NCBI RefSeq assembly: GCF_000281895.1
Contig: NZ_CM001558.1
Location: 6,072,084 to 6,136,083 of the forward strand
DNA length: 64,000 nt
Reading direction: 5' to 3'
From: Pseudomonas fluorescens Q2-87
GTDB taxonomy: Bacteria > Pseudomonadota > Gammaproteobacteria > Pseudomonadales > Pseudomonadaceae
The notes below the pieces were generated by a model. That model was given only the letters and a program-made list of their open reading frames with translations, was not told the origin of the DNA and searched no databases. Made by a program: the position numbers and the translations under genes. Below are positions 42,056 to 49,891 of this stretch, in pieces; the stretch's first letter is position 1; each line of letters starts with the position of its first letter.

Positions 42056-43375
42056 CTACAGGCCTACGCTCTGGCGCAGGCCGGCCAGTGGTCGGCGCAA
42101 CAGGTACAGGGCCAGCGGGGCGCGATCGCCAAAGATCTTCGCCGTGCCCCGCAGGCCGATGCGCGGCGCTGTGGCATCGAAACGCGCATCCAACCGATAC
42201 GCCAGTTGCCCGGCAGCGGTAGGTTGCGCTTCGTAGGCCGAGCGTTCGAGCCAGGCCAGGTGCCGCTGCAACGGGTCGCTGTCGAGAAACAACGCCACCT
42301 GCGCACCGGGCTCCAGGGCAATCGCATCGCCCACCGCCAGTTCGATACGCAACTCGGCCTGGTTCGGATCAGCGATTTCCATCAGGCGCTCGCCGGTTTG
42401 CACCGGTTTGCCGAGCCAGCGCTCGGCGTCGGCAAACACCGCAATGCCGTCCCGTTCGGCGCGCACTTCGCTGCGCTTGAGCAGCTCAAGCGCGTAGTTG
42501 CGCTCGGCACGTTTCTGTTCAACGCGGGCAGCCAGCAAATCAACCTTCGAGCTCGACTCAGCGTCGGCAAACGAGCGCTGGGAGTTGGCCTTGAGTTCCG
42601 CCTCGGCCACGCCCAACGCGCGCTCGGCCACATCGGCCTGGGCCTTGAGGCTGGTGCTTTCGAAACGCAGCAGCAGGTCACCGTTCTTGACGGTCTGGTT
42701 GGGCTTGACCAGGAATTCAGCGATCACGCCGTCCAGCGGCGCGGCCACCACCTGCCCGCCCAGCGGCACTACTTCGGCAGGCGCCAATACGGACTGACGC
42801 ACCGGGATCAGCAAACCCAACAGCAGCACCGCCACCAGTGCGACCTGGCGTTTGCGCGTCCAGCGCAGGCGCCACGGCTTGCGCGGTTGCAGCGCCAGCC
42901 AGGCATGACTGTAGGTGTCGCCCAGTTGCGACAACAGCACTTGCTCCGACGGGGTCCAGGGCAGGTCACGGGCCAGCCATAAACCGCCGAAAACCTGGCC
43001 CTGATGATCGATCAACGGCAACCAGAACACCTGCACCGCCGACAAACTTCGCCAGTCCGCCCGGATGGATTCGCTCACGCCATCGGCAGCGACCACCCGA
43101 GCCTGGTTCAGTACGCCCTGCTTGAATAACTGCGCCACCGCCTGCTCGACAAAGGCCACGAACGGCGCGTTTGGCTCCACGGCACTGACACCCGTTACGG
43201 CCTGTACCTTGCCGGCGATCAATAACGCGGCGTGGCGAAACCCGAACAGGGCCTGGCCGTCGTTGACCAGGCTATAACTCAGCTGCGCCGGAGTACGCGC
43301 AGCCCGGGTCTGGCGTTCGAGATCGAGGAAGCGGGCAAACACCTGTTCGGCGCTGCCCGTTATCGGCGCGTTCAC
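42056..43375 (-). CDS. HlyD-like periplasmic adaptor with cytosolic GAF-like domain
   Basis: This 439-residue protein starts at GTG. Residues 1-165 look like a GAF domain (ARTPAQLSYSLVNDGQALFGFRHAALLIAG...FWLPLIDHQGQVFGGLWLARDLPWTPSEQVLLSQLGDTY), on the cytosolic side of a single TM helix (RQVALVAVLLLGLLIPVRQSVLAP). The rest is an adaptor with a lipoyl half PLDGVIAEFLVKPNQTVKNGDLLLRFES, a coiled-coil hairpin rich in Glu, Ala and Arg, and a beta-barrel. Such a sensor on an adaptor is uncommon. It overlaps the upstream adaptor gene by 4 bp and is 1 bp from the M50 gene, so the three are translationally coupled. Confidence 0.83.
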   Translation of the reverse strand: MNAPITGSAEQVFARFLDLERQTRAARTPAQLSYSLVNDGQALFGFRHAALLIAGKVQAVTGVSAVEPNAPFVAFVEQAVAQLFKQGVLNQARVVAADGVSESIRADWRSLSAVQVFWLPLIDHQGQVFGGLWLARDLPWTPSEQVLLSQLGDTYSHAWLALQPRKPWRLRWTRKRQVALVAVLLLGLLIPVRQSVLAPAEVVPLGGQVVAAPLDGVIAEFLVKPNQTVKNGDLLLRFESTSLKAQADVAERALGVAEAELKANSQRSFADAESSSKVDLLAARVEQKRAERNYALELLKRSEVRAERDGIAVFADAERWLGKPVQTGERLMEIADPNQAELRIELAVGDAIALEPGAQVALFLDSDPLQRHLAWLERSAYEAQPTAAGQLAYRLDARFDATAPRIGLRGTAKIFGDRAPLALYLLRRPLAGLRQSVGL

Positions 43376-44151
43376 TTTGACTCCGCGAAACGCGCCGTAC
43401 CACTCATGCCGGACAGCAAGCCGCTGGCATCCGGCACGCTCGCCACCAGCAACAAGGTCTGGCTACCCTCATCAATGCGTGCGCCCAGGCGCTTGACGGT
43501 CGCTTGCAACGGCTTGCCCGTTTCATCGGGAATGAACGTGAAAGGCTGGCCGGGCTTGAGCCGGTCCATCCAGCGTGAAGGCACCAGCAGATGGATTTCC
43601 AGGGTGCGGTTGTCGACCACATCCAGCAGCGGCGCGCCGGCTGCCACGCTTTCATAGCGCTGGACCTTGCGCGCCACGACTTGCCCATCGAACGGAGCGA
43701 TCACGCTGCAGCGCTTGACCTGGACCTGGTAAACCTGGGACTGGGCCTGGGTTTCATTGAGCCGGGCTTCGGCCCGCGAGACCTCGAAACGCCCGACCGA
43801 CTTCAGCTCCGCCAACTGCCGGTTATGGGCCAGCTCTTCACCGGCGCCGCGGCTGGCCGCCTGCGCCGCATTGAGCTGGGCCTGGTACGCCGAGCAATCG
43901 AAACGCGCCAATGTGTCGCCCTTCTTGAACGACTCGCCCTCGCTGAACGGCAACTCGACGATTCGCCCGGCCAACTCGCTGGCCAGCACCGCCTGGTCCC
44001 GCGCACGCAACACGCCTCGCGCCTCATTGCCACCCGAGGCACTGGCCCCGACGTTGTTACCCAGCAACGGATCTTCTGCCACAGGCGTTTGCGCCTGGAC
44101 GCCGCACGTTACAAAGGCCAATCCCACAACCCAACTACTCAAACGTCGCAT
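43372..44151 (-). CDS. Periplasmic adaptor (HlyD/RND type), first gene of the adaptor operon
   Basis: This 259-residue exported adaptor has a signal peptide (LSSWVVGLAFVTCGVQAQ). A half-lipoyl motif follows (VLRARDQAVLASELAGRIVELPFSEGESFKKGDTLARFDC), then a short helical hairpin (AQLNAAQAASRGAGEELAHNRQ), the second half VIAPFDGQVVARKVQRYESVAAGAPLLDV, and a C-terminal beta domain. It starts at ATG 44149-44151 with GGGAG upstream and is the first of four coupled genes. No transporter ATPase or RND pump follows; the only membrane enzyme of the operon is the M50 protein. Confidence 0.85.
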   Translation of the reverse strand: MRRLSSWVVGLAFVTCGVQAQTPVAEDPLLGNNVGASASGGNEARGVLRARDQAVLASELAGRIVELPFSEGESFKKGDTLARFDCSAYQAQLNAAQAASRGAGEELAHNRQLAELKSVGRFEVSRAEARLNETQAQSQVYQVQVKRCSVIAPFDGQVVARKVQRYESVAAGAPLLDVVDNRTLEIHLLVPSRWMDRLKPGQPFTFIPDETGKPLQATVKRLGARIDEGSQTLLLVASVPDASGLLSGMSGTARFAESK

Positions 44152-44491
44152 GACCGTTACTCCCTGACGGATGGGCGGAGTCTACGACAGCGGTGGGGGG
44201 CGTCAAGGGAGTAGCTGTCAGGAGTAAGAAAACTCTTGTTTCAAAAAGGTTGAAGAGGGGACCAAAAAACGCTCAGTTTTTTTCTGATATCAACGGACAT
44301 CAAATCCCACAAGGGATTGGGAGCTTCCATTCGCTCGAAATGGTTTTCGGTGCCGGATTTCTAGCATTGCCCTAAGAAAGACTGTATTTCGCAACAAGCG
44401 CTGACAGATCAAGCAAAAAATGGGTTTGACCTTCTACCATGCATACGCTCAACACTGTTGCGCCGGTGACGAGGGAGCATCCAGCCAACGG

Positions 44492-44520
44492 TTGACGTTG
44501 TGGCACGCTCAACTTAGGAT
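44492..44520 (+). promoter_or_regulatory. Sigma-70 promoter of the candidate small RNA
   Basis: TTGACG (44492-44497) and TAGGAT (44515-44520) are 17 bp apart, a near-consensus sigma-70 promoter. The predicted start is the A near 44527. Confidence 0.7.
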
Positions 44521-44526
44521 GGCCCT

Positions 44527-44600
44527 ACTCAACCCCGTACGCAGAGATTCAGTTCTCTGGCTGTTGGGGTGAAAAAACCGGCTTAGGCCGGTTTTTTCGT
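44527..44600 (+). ncRNA. Candidate small RNA (~74 nt), or leader of the NYN gene
   Basis: Between a good sigma-70 promoter and an intrinsic terminator lies a ~74-nt segment with no reading frame worth noting. It can fold into a closed stem-loop: outer pairs ACCCC (44532-44536) with GGGGT (44566-44570), and inner CAGAGA (44542-44547) with TCTCTG (44554-44559). The terminator hairpin and T-run follow. This promoter-structure-terminator layout is that of a bacterial sRNA. It could instead be an attenuated 5' leader of the NYN gene, which starts 18 bp after the T-run. I do not recognise a known family. Confidence 0.6.
44572..44597. terminator. Intrinsic terminator (bidirectional in form)
   Basis: A run of six A, stem CCGGC / GCCGG around TTAG, and a run of six T (44592-44597). 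It would stop the candidate RNA on the plus strand, and on the minus strand could stop read-through from the opposite side. Confidence 0.88.
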
Positions 44601-44617
44601 TTCTGGGGATAGAGCTT

Positions 44618-45289
44618 GTGCGCACCGCATTTTTTGTTGACGGCTACAACCTGTTCTATGGACTGCTCGCAGACACACCTTACAAATGGCTGGATTTGCG
44701 AAGCCTGCTGTCACACATCGCGCATATCGAAAACCCGCGCAGCACGACCGCCTCAGTTGACTACTTCACCTCCTCGGTCAAACCTTCACTGGCCACCCGT
44801 GGTCGAGTATCAAAAGAAGCGCAAGATTCTTATATCCGCGCCCTGAAGACCACCCATATCCGTGTCCATTATGGTCATCATCAACTTGAACCTGCCAAAG
44901 CCCCTCGTTTCGTTGATAGAAGGACAAAAGCCTCTCGCGAGGACAAAGTCGACATCTGGAAACTGGAGGAAAAAGAAACGGACGTTCACATAGCAATTAG
45001 CATGTACCGAGCCGCTGCAAAGCAAACGACGCTGAAGAGTCATGAACGGGTAGAGCAATTGGTGCTTGTATCCAGCGACACCGATATGACTCCCGCTTTG
45101 AGAGCCTTGCGGGAGGATTTTCCCGAAATAACCGTAGGCGTCATTCTTCCTCATCGAGCTGAGTTGAATCTAAAGCAGCACGTCCACTGGATGCGCCGTG
45201 TAGTCACTTGCGACGAACTCCAATCCCACCAATTTCCCAACCGAGTGCCCACACACAAAGCCCCCGCCATCAAGCCGGATTACTGGTAG
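44618..45289 (+). CDS. NYN-domain protein (PIN-like RNase fold)
   Basis: This 223-residue protein starts at GTG 44618 with GGGGAT/AGAG upstream. RTAFFVDGYNLFYGLL carries the first acidic residue of the NYN (LabA/YacP-like) nuclease fold, KETDVHIAISMYRAA the second, and VLVSSDTDMTPALRAL the third, so the metal site looks complete. NYN proteins are predicted RNases. The gene looks lower in GC than its neighbours and has no metabolic partner nearby, so it may have been acquired; similar stand-alone genes occur in defence or mobile contexts. Its 3' end overlaps the convergent gene at 45270 by 20 bp. Confidence 0.83.
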   Translation: MRTAFFVDGYNLFYGLLADTPYKWLDLRSLLSHIAHIENPRSTTASVDYFTSSVKPSLATRGRVSKEAQDSYIRALKTTHIRVHYGHHQLEPAKAPRFVDRRTKASREDKVDIWKLEEKETDVHIAISMYRAAAKQTTLKSHERVEQLVLVSSDTDMTPALRALREDFPEITVGVILPHRAELNLKQHVHWMRRVVTCDELQSHQFPNRVPTHKAPAIKPDYW

Positions 45290-47720
45290 CAACCAACGTC
45301 AACTCCCCATCCCGATACAACACCTCACGCCCCAGCCACGCCACATCCACCTGAGGCAGCACCGCCGAAGGTTTACGCAACTCACGCAACAAGGTCGACC
45401 CATGGGACAAACGCCCCCCCATGCGCGCAATCACGGCCCGGGCGCTTTGATAGTGTGCATGGCGGCCAGGGTCCAGGGTGTCTTCAAGCAGAATGTCCTC
45501 ACCCAGGATGCCTTGAGCCTGCCCCGGATAGATCAGGAACCCACTCGCCTGCTCGGTGCCTTCGCGACCGTCCTGCCAGAAGCTGCCGGCGCGGCTGCGA
45601 ATGTCCGGATGCGGCGCAAACCAACGCGCCCGGTCGGCAGTTGGCATAGCGTGGTGCAGGCGAAAGAAGATCCGCATGAGGTTGTCGCGATACCATTCGC
45701 GCACTTGCAGATAGTAACCGCGCAGCCCCGGCAGGCCGGTCGAATGGGCCAGGCGAATCACCAAGGGCCATTGAGGGAAGGCTTGCACGGGCAACTCGGT
45801 GGGGACCGGACGTGGCGTCGCCGGATCGGTTTCCCACGGCAGGCGATGCGGGCTGTGTTCAAGGTCATCGTAGGCAGTGGGCGGTCGCCCCAGCAGGTCG
45901 CCGCCGCTGCTGGCCAACGCGCTGGCGATGCACAGGTTTCCCTGCACCACAAACACATAGAAGCGGGTGAACCAGTCGGCCAATTGCTGGCCGTCGGCGC
46001 CTTGCCGGGTGAGTTCGAGCAACTCCCGGTCGAAGCGCCGCAGGCCGTGTTCGAGGGTCAGCAGATGTCCGCGAGCGATGCGCTGCATACGCAGGAACAA
46101 CGGCAGCGAACGCAGCAGGCGCAGCGGTCGCCAAGGCAGATGCGGTGTCGCGCCGCCGACCTCGCCCGCATAGCTGCTGGCACTGATGCCCCAATCTGTC
46201 AATCGAGCGAGAAACAGATCGTTATTGATGTACGAAGCGCCGTCAAATACGGCCGTGAACGGCTCGTTGTCCTGCAATACTCGTGAATCCCAACGGGCCA
46301 TGATCGCCGGAATGCTCGCCGCCGCGCGGCGCTGGGCGTATTCGACCAGCACGCTGGGTTGTGGCGGCAGGATCTCGGCGATGTTGGCGGCGGTCAGGTG
46401 GCGGCGCCAGCCGTAGTCGCTGATCGGCCGATACTGCAACAACCACAGCTGCGTGCCATCCCAGGCCCATTCAACGTCGCCAGGCACGTAGTGAAAGACC
46501 CGCAACACACCTTGCAGGAAACGCCACAGCGTGTCGGCGGTTAGGCCATGGGCGGGCTTGAAGGTGTCGCTGCTCCACGCCGCGCCGAGGCGGGACATGA
46601 TGGCGCGCTCAGGACTTGCCTGACCGTCGGCCAACGACTCCAAGTGACCTTCGACCCATTCCAGCTCGACAGACAAGTGACGTACGAACGCAATCCCGGA
46701 CAGCCTGGGCGTGATGAAGCGCTGCACCACGACTTCCTCGACGCCCGCCGCCGTCAATTCGGCGATGCGCGCTGGCACGTTGTGCGTCGGCTCGCGCAGG
46801 AACGTGGTGCTCAAGCCCGCATTCGCCGCGTCGGCCTGATCTTCACCGTAGCTGGACGAGCGCACCGCCCAGCTGGCGCCGGTTTGGCCGTCGAGAAACG
46901 CCAGCAAGCGCGGGTCGTGGCAATCGTTGAGCGACAGCGCCGCCGGCACCGCTTGCCCGGCCAGTTCCGCCAGCCGCAAGCGCCCACCTTTGGTATGGGC
47001 GACGAACCCACGCTCGCCCGACTCCAGCCACGCGGCGAACTCGGCCGGTGCGTCAATCCACGGGTAGTGACCCCAGCCGGCTTTCAGGCTGATAGTCAAA
47101 TCGGCACGGGCCAGAATGGCCGACCAGGCGGCCGCCTGCTCGATGCCCAGCACCTTGTCCTGATCACCCCAGACCAGTTCCACCGGGTCGGTGATCCACT
47201 CCAGCAGCGGCAGTGCGGTATCCGCACGCAGCTGATCCCAGAGCGGCACAAAGGCGCGGCAGCGGGCGTATCCGGCGCCCATGCGTTGATACTGCGCGGG
47301 CGTCCAGGTCTGGCGGGAGAACTTGTGGGCAAACAGCGTCGGCTTGTTCGAGAGCAGCCAGTGAATGGTCTTGCGAATCGGCAGCGGCGACATCAACGCC
47401 GGCAATCGCCGCTGCCATAAAAATGCGCCCACCGGCGCCAGCAACACGCTGCGGCAAAAATGCCCGGGCTGGCGTTGCAGCGCATGCAGCACTAGCAACG
47501 CGTTCACCCCCACCGCCATGATTGCGCTGCCCTTGACCGTCGCCGCCAGGAGCGCTTGCGCATAGGCCACAAGATCTTCGCAGGGGGCTTGTGGGTTGTT
47601 GCCGAATCCCGGCAATTCCAGCGGTATCACATCGTAGGCTTCGAAGTGCGGCAACGCGTCGTCCCACCAATCGGCCGCGCTACCGTTGCCGGCCAGCAGG
47701 TACATCCGGGGCTTGCTCAT
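45270..47720 (-). CDS. Alpha/beta-hydrolase fold fused to a PEP-synthase/PPDK-like phosphotransferase
   Basis: An 816-residue fusion. Residues ~1-240 have an alpha/beta-hydrolase pattern (YLLAGNGSAADWWDDALPHFEAYDVIPLELPGFG, VWGDQDKVLG, GWGHYPWIDAP). The nucleophile elbow, however, reads AVGVNALLV, with Asn in place of Ser, so ordinary hydrolysis is unlikely. Residues ~285-460 match the ATP-grasp of PEP synthase and rifampicin phosphotransferase (WAVRSSSYGEDQADAANAGLSTTFL, and WLLQYRPI at its end). The C-terminal ~80 residues have a swivelling phosphohistidine domain, RMGGRLSHGSTLLRELRKPSAVLPQ, with the active His. It may phosphorylate a small molecule held by the hydrolase domain; the substrate is unknown. 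Last gene of a three-gene operon. Confidence 0.83.
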   Translation of the reverse strand: MSKPRMYLLAGNGSAADWWDDALPHFEAYDVIPLELPGFGNNPQAPCEDLVAYAQALLAATVKGSAIMAVGVNALLVLHALQRQPGHFCRSVLLAPVGAFLWQRRLPALMSPLPIRKTIHWLLSNKPTLFAHKFSRQTWTPAQYQRMGAGYARCRAFVPLWDQLRADTALPLLEWITDPVELVWGDQDKVLGIEQAAAWSAILARADLTISLKAGWGHYPWIDAPAEFAAWLESGERGFVAHTKGGRLRLAELAGQAVPAALSLNDCHDPRLLAFLDGQTGASWAVRSSSYGEDQADAANAGLSTTFLREPTHNVPARIAELTAAGVEEVVVQRFITPRLSGIAFVRHLSVELEWVEGHLESLADGQASPERAIMSRLGAAWSSDTFKPAHGLTADTLWRFLQGVLRVFHYVPGDVEWAWDGTQLWLLQYRPISDYGWRRHLTAANIAEILPPQPSVLVEYAQRRAAASIPAIMARWDSRVLQDNEPFTAVFDGASYINNDLFLARLTDWGISASSYAGEVGGATPHLPWRPLRLLRSLPLFLRMQRIARGHLLTLEHGLRRFDRELLELTRQGADGQQLADWFTRFYVFVVQGNLCIASALASSGGDLLGRPPTAYDDLEHSPHRLPWETDPATPRPVPTELPVQAFPQWPLVIRLAHSTGLPGLRGYYLQVREWYRDNLMRIFFRLHHAMPTADRARWFAPHPDIRSRAGSFWQDGREGTEQASGFLIYPGQAQGILGEDILLEDTLDPGRHAHYQSARAVIARMGGRLSHGSTLLRELRKPSAVLPQVDVAWLGREVLYRDGELTLVATSNPA

Positions 47721-47729
47721 GGATGCTCC

Positions 47730-49172
47730 TCAGGCCAGGTCGCGCAGGGCGGCGTCGAGGGTCGGGTAACGGAACGTATAACCGGCCTCGGTGAGACGGC
47801 TTGGCACCACCCGTTGTCCATCGAAAAACAACTGGGCCATTTCCCCGGCCAGGACCCGCACGGGCGCGGCGGGAATGTGGAACCACACCGGACGCTTGAG
47901 AATCTTGCCAACGCGTTCAGCGAACAGCGCCTGGCTGACCGTCTCCGGCGCCACCAGGTTATAGGTGCCGCTCAAACTGTCGTCGTTGAACGCACAGGCG
48001 ATGACCGCAATCACGTCGTCGCGATGCACCCAACTCATGATCTGCCGACCGTCACCCATCCGCCCGCCGAACCCCAGACGAAACGGAATCAGCAGCGGCA
48101 ACAATGCGCCGCCCGGACCAAACACCACACCGAGGCGCATCACCACTTGGCGCACACCCAGCTCGGTGGCGGGCAGCGCTGAGGCTTCCCAACGCGCGCA
48201 GAGCTCGGCCATGAAACCATCGCCACGGGTGTCGCTTTCATCGAGACTTTCGCTGGCGTCACGCACGCCGTAGAAACCGATGGCCGAAGCCTGGACCCAC
48301 AACGCCGGTTTGTGTCGGGCGTTCTTCAGCCAGGTCATCAAGGCTTCGGTGGTACTGACCCGGCTGGCGATGAGTTGCGCCTGGCGTTTGGGGCTCCAGC
48401 GCGGACCGGCCACCGGTGCGCCCGCCAGGTTGATCACGACGTCGAAGGTTTCGTCATGGCCCAGTTTGCTCAACGAACGCAGGCAACGGGCGCGTCCATC
48501 GAACAGATAGGCCGCTTTCAAGGGATCGCGGGCCAACACGCTGACCGTATGCCCGGCATCAAGCAGTTGATTGACCAGGGCCTCGCCGATAAACCCGGTG
48601 CCGCCGGTCACCAACACACGTTTGTAAGCGCCACCGGCGAACGGGTTGGCCGGTTTGCCTTCGCGTTGCATGCGCAGCGCCGCCAACCCGTCACGAATAC
48701 CCGAGGCTGTCACACCGATGGCGAACAAGGTCAGCAGCCAGCCACGCCAGCCGAAATCGATCGCAACCAGGCCGGTCGGCAGACTCGCCCACTGCGCCAG
48801 TTGCACCCCGTACAGCGCGAAGAATGCCCCGCCGTTGACCGCCAACACCGTGTGCATGATGCGTTCGATGGCGGGCAGTTTGCGGGTCCGGTCCTCGACC
48901 ACGAAATCCCAGAGCGTCAGGCCGATTTCCAGCGCAAACAGCAACCCAATGACAATCGCCCACGTCCCCTGGAAGGCCAGGTGCGCCATGCCCAGGAACA
49001 GAATTCCGTAGAAGCACGAGCGCAGGGCGTGGATGGAGAGTTCCAGGCGGGCGCTGTGGCGATAGGGCAGCGCGACGGTGAGTTCGTGGTGATACAGGGT
49101 GTCCAGCGCACCGAGGATCGCCTGGGCGATCAACAGCGCGATGGCCAGGTCCAGCAATGAAAAGTCAGGCAT
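47730..49172 (-). CDS. Membrane-anchored TIGR01777-type NAD(P)-dependent epimerase/reductase
   Basis: This 480-residue protein starts at ATG 49170-49172 (MPDFSLLDLAIALLIAQAILGALDTLYHHELTVALPYR); the frame is open 93 bp further. The N-terminal ~170 residues have five or six TM segments and HELTVALPYR-type histidines. The C-terminal ~290 residues are an extended SDR of the TIGR01777/YfcH kind: RVLVTGGTGFIGEALVNQLL (NAD-binding), VINLAGAPVAGPRWSPKRQAQLIASRV, SAIGFYG and VMRLGVVFGPGGALLP. YfcH-like SDRs usually lack the membrane part, so this is a fusion. It overlaps the upstream gene by 8 bp and is 9 bp before the hydrolase/PEPS fusion. Confidence 0.85.
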   Translation of the reverse strand: MPDFSLLDLAIALLIAQAILGALDTLYHHELTVALPYRHSARLELSIHALRSCFYGILFLGMAHLAFQGTWAIVIGLLFALEIGLTLWDFVVEDRTRKLPAIERIMHTVLAVNGGAFFALYGVQLAQWASLPTGLVAIDFGWRGWLLTLFAIGVTASGIRDGLAALRMQREGKPANPFAGGAYKRVLVTGGTGFIGEALVNQLLDAGHTVSVLARDPLKAAYLFDGRARCLRSLSKLGHDETFDVVINLAGAPVAGPRWSPKRQAQLIASRVSTTEALMTWLKNARHKPALWVQASAIGFYGVRDASESLDESDTRGDGFMAELCARWEASALPATELGVRQVVMRLGVVFGPGGALLPLLIPFRLGFGGRMGDGRQIMSWVHRDDVIAVIACAFNDDSLSGTYNLVAPETVSQALFAERVGKILKRPVWFHIPAAPVRVLAGEMAQLFFDGQRVVPSRLTEAGYTFRYPTLDAALRDLA

Positions 49173-49653
49173 GGTGCGAATCACTCGACGCGGTGTCAGG
49201 CAGGGAGGTGCGGCGGTCGTGGCGATAGAGCCAGAACAGCGGCGGCAGCAATAGCAGCAGTGCAAGGCTGTCGAGCCACAGGTGCGACCAGACCCGGGCC
49301 TGGGCGGAAATCAGCATGTCCTGGGGCGCCCAGAGCAGGATGCCGGCGATTATCCAACCCCAGGGCATCGCGCTTTTCAGTCGATTACCGATGTGCACAA
49401 GGGCGAACATGTACAGCGCATAGCTTTGCAATGTGGCACCGAACAAGGCCAGCCACCAGACCTGTTGTTCGCTGGCCGTGGCAGGCACGGCGGCGGCGCC
49501 CCAGAAGGTCTGTTCGATGCTGTGCAGGTAGCCATCGAGCAAGCCCGAATGACCCGCCCAGCTCAGCGTGACACCGGCCAGTAGATGCATCAGCGCGGCG
49601 GCGTAGAGCCAAATGACCAGGACTTTGCGCAGGGGGTTTGGAGGGGTTGGCAT
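49165..49653 (-). CDS. Small polytopic membrane protein, unknown function
   Basis: A 162-residue protein starts at ATG 49651-49653 (MPTPPNPLRKVLVIWLYAAALMHLLAGVTLSW). It has four hydrophobic stretches: VIWLYAAALMHLLAGVTLSW, WWLALFGATLQSYALYMFAL, MPWGWIIAGILLWAPQDMLI and LWLDSLALLLLLPPLFWLY. The frame is open 174 bp further, but those codons run into the REP-like pair. I do not recognise a family. It is the first gene of an operon with the TIGR01777-type protein (8-bp overlap) and the hydrolase/PEPS fusion, so a role in the same pathway is likely. Confidence 0.75.
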   Translation of the reverse strand: MPTPPNPLRKVLVIWLYAAALMHLLAGVTLSWAGHSGLLDGYLHSIEQTFWGAAAVPATASEQQVWWLALFGATLQSYALYMFALVHIGNRLKSAMPWGWIIAGILLWAPQDMLISAQARVWSHLWLDSLALLLLLPPLFWLYRHDRRTSLPDTASSDSHHA

Positions 49654-49763
49654 TCCGTGTCCTGAAGGTTTGCTGGAGGTCGCAAGTCTAATGGAAATGG
49701 CCGAGGGTTTACTTGGATTATTAGGTAGCGTCAGGCTGACATGCCTGTGGTGAATTGAAGACC

Positions 49764-49860
49764 GTCTTCGCGAGCAAGCCCGCTCCCACACGGGATCTGT
49801 GTCGAACCGAAATATTGAGATCAACACCGATCAACTGTGGGAGCGGGCTTGCTCGCGAAA
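49764..49860. repeat. REP-like inverted pair, GGGAGCGGGC family
   Basis: Inverted copies of GTGGGAGCGGGCTTGCTCGCGAA in tail-to-tail form lie between the end of the TauD/ABC operon and the start of the 49165-49653 gene. Confidence 0.87.
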
Positions 49861-49891
49861 ACGCCAGCCCAGACAACCCAAACCCCATGGC

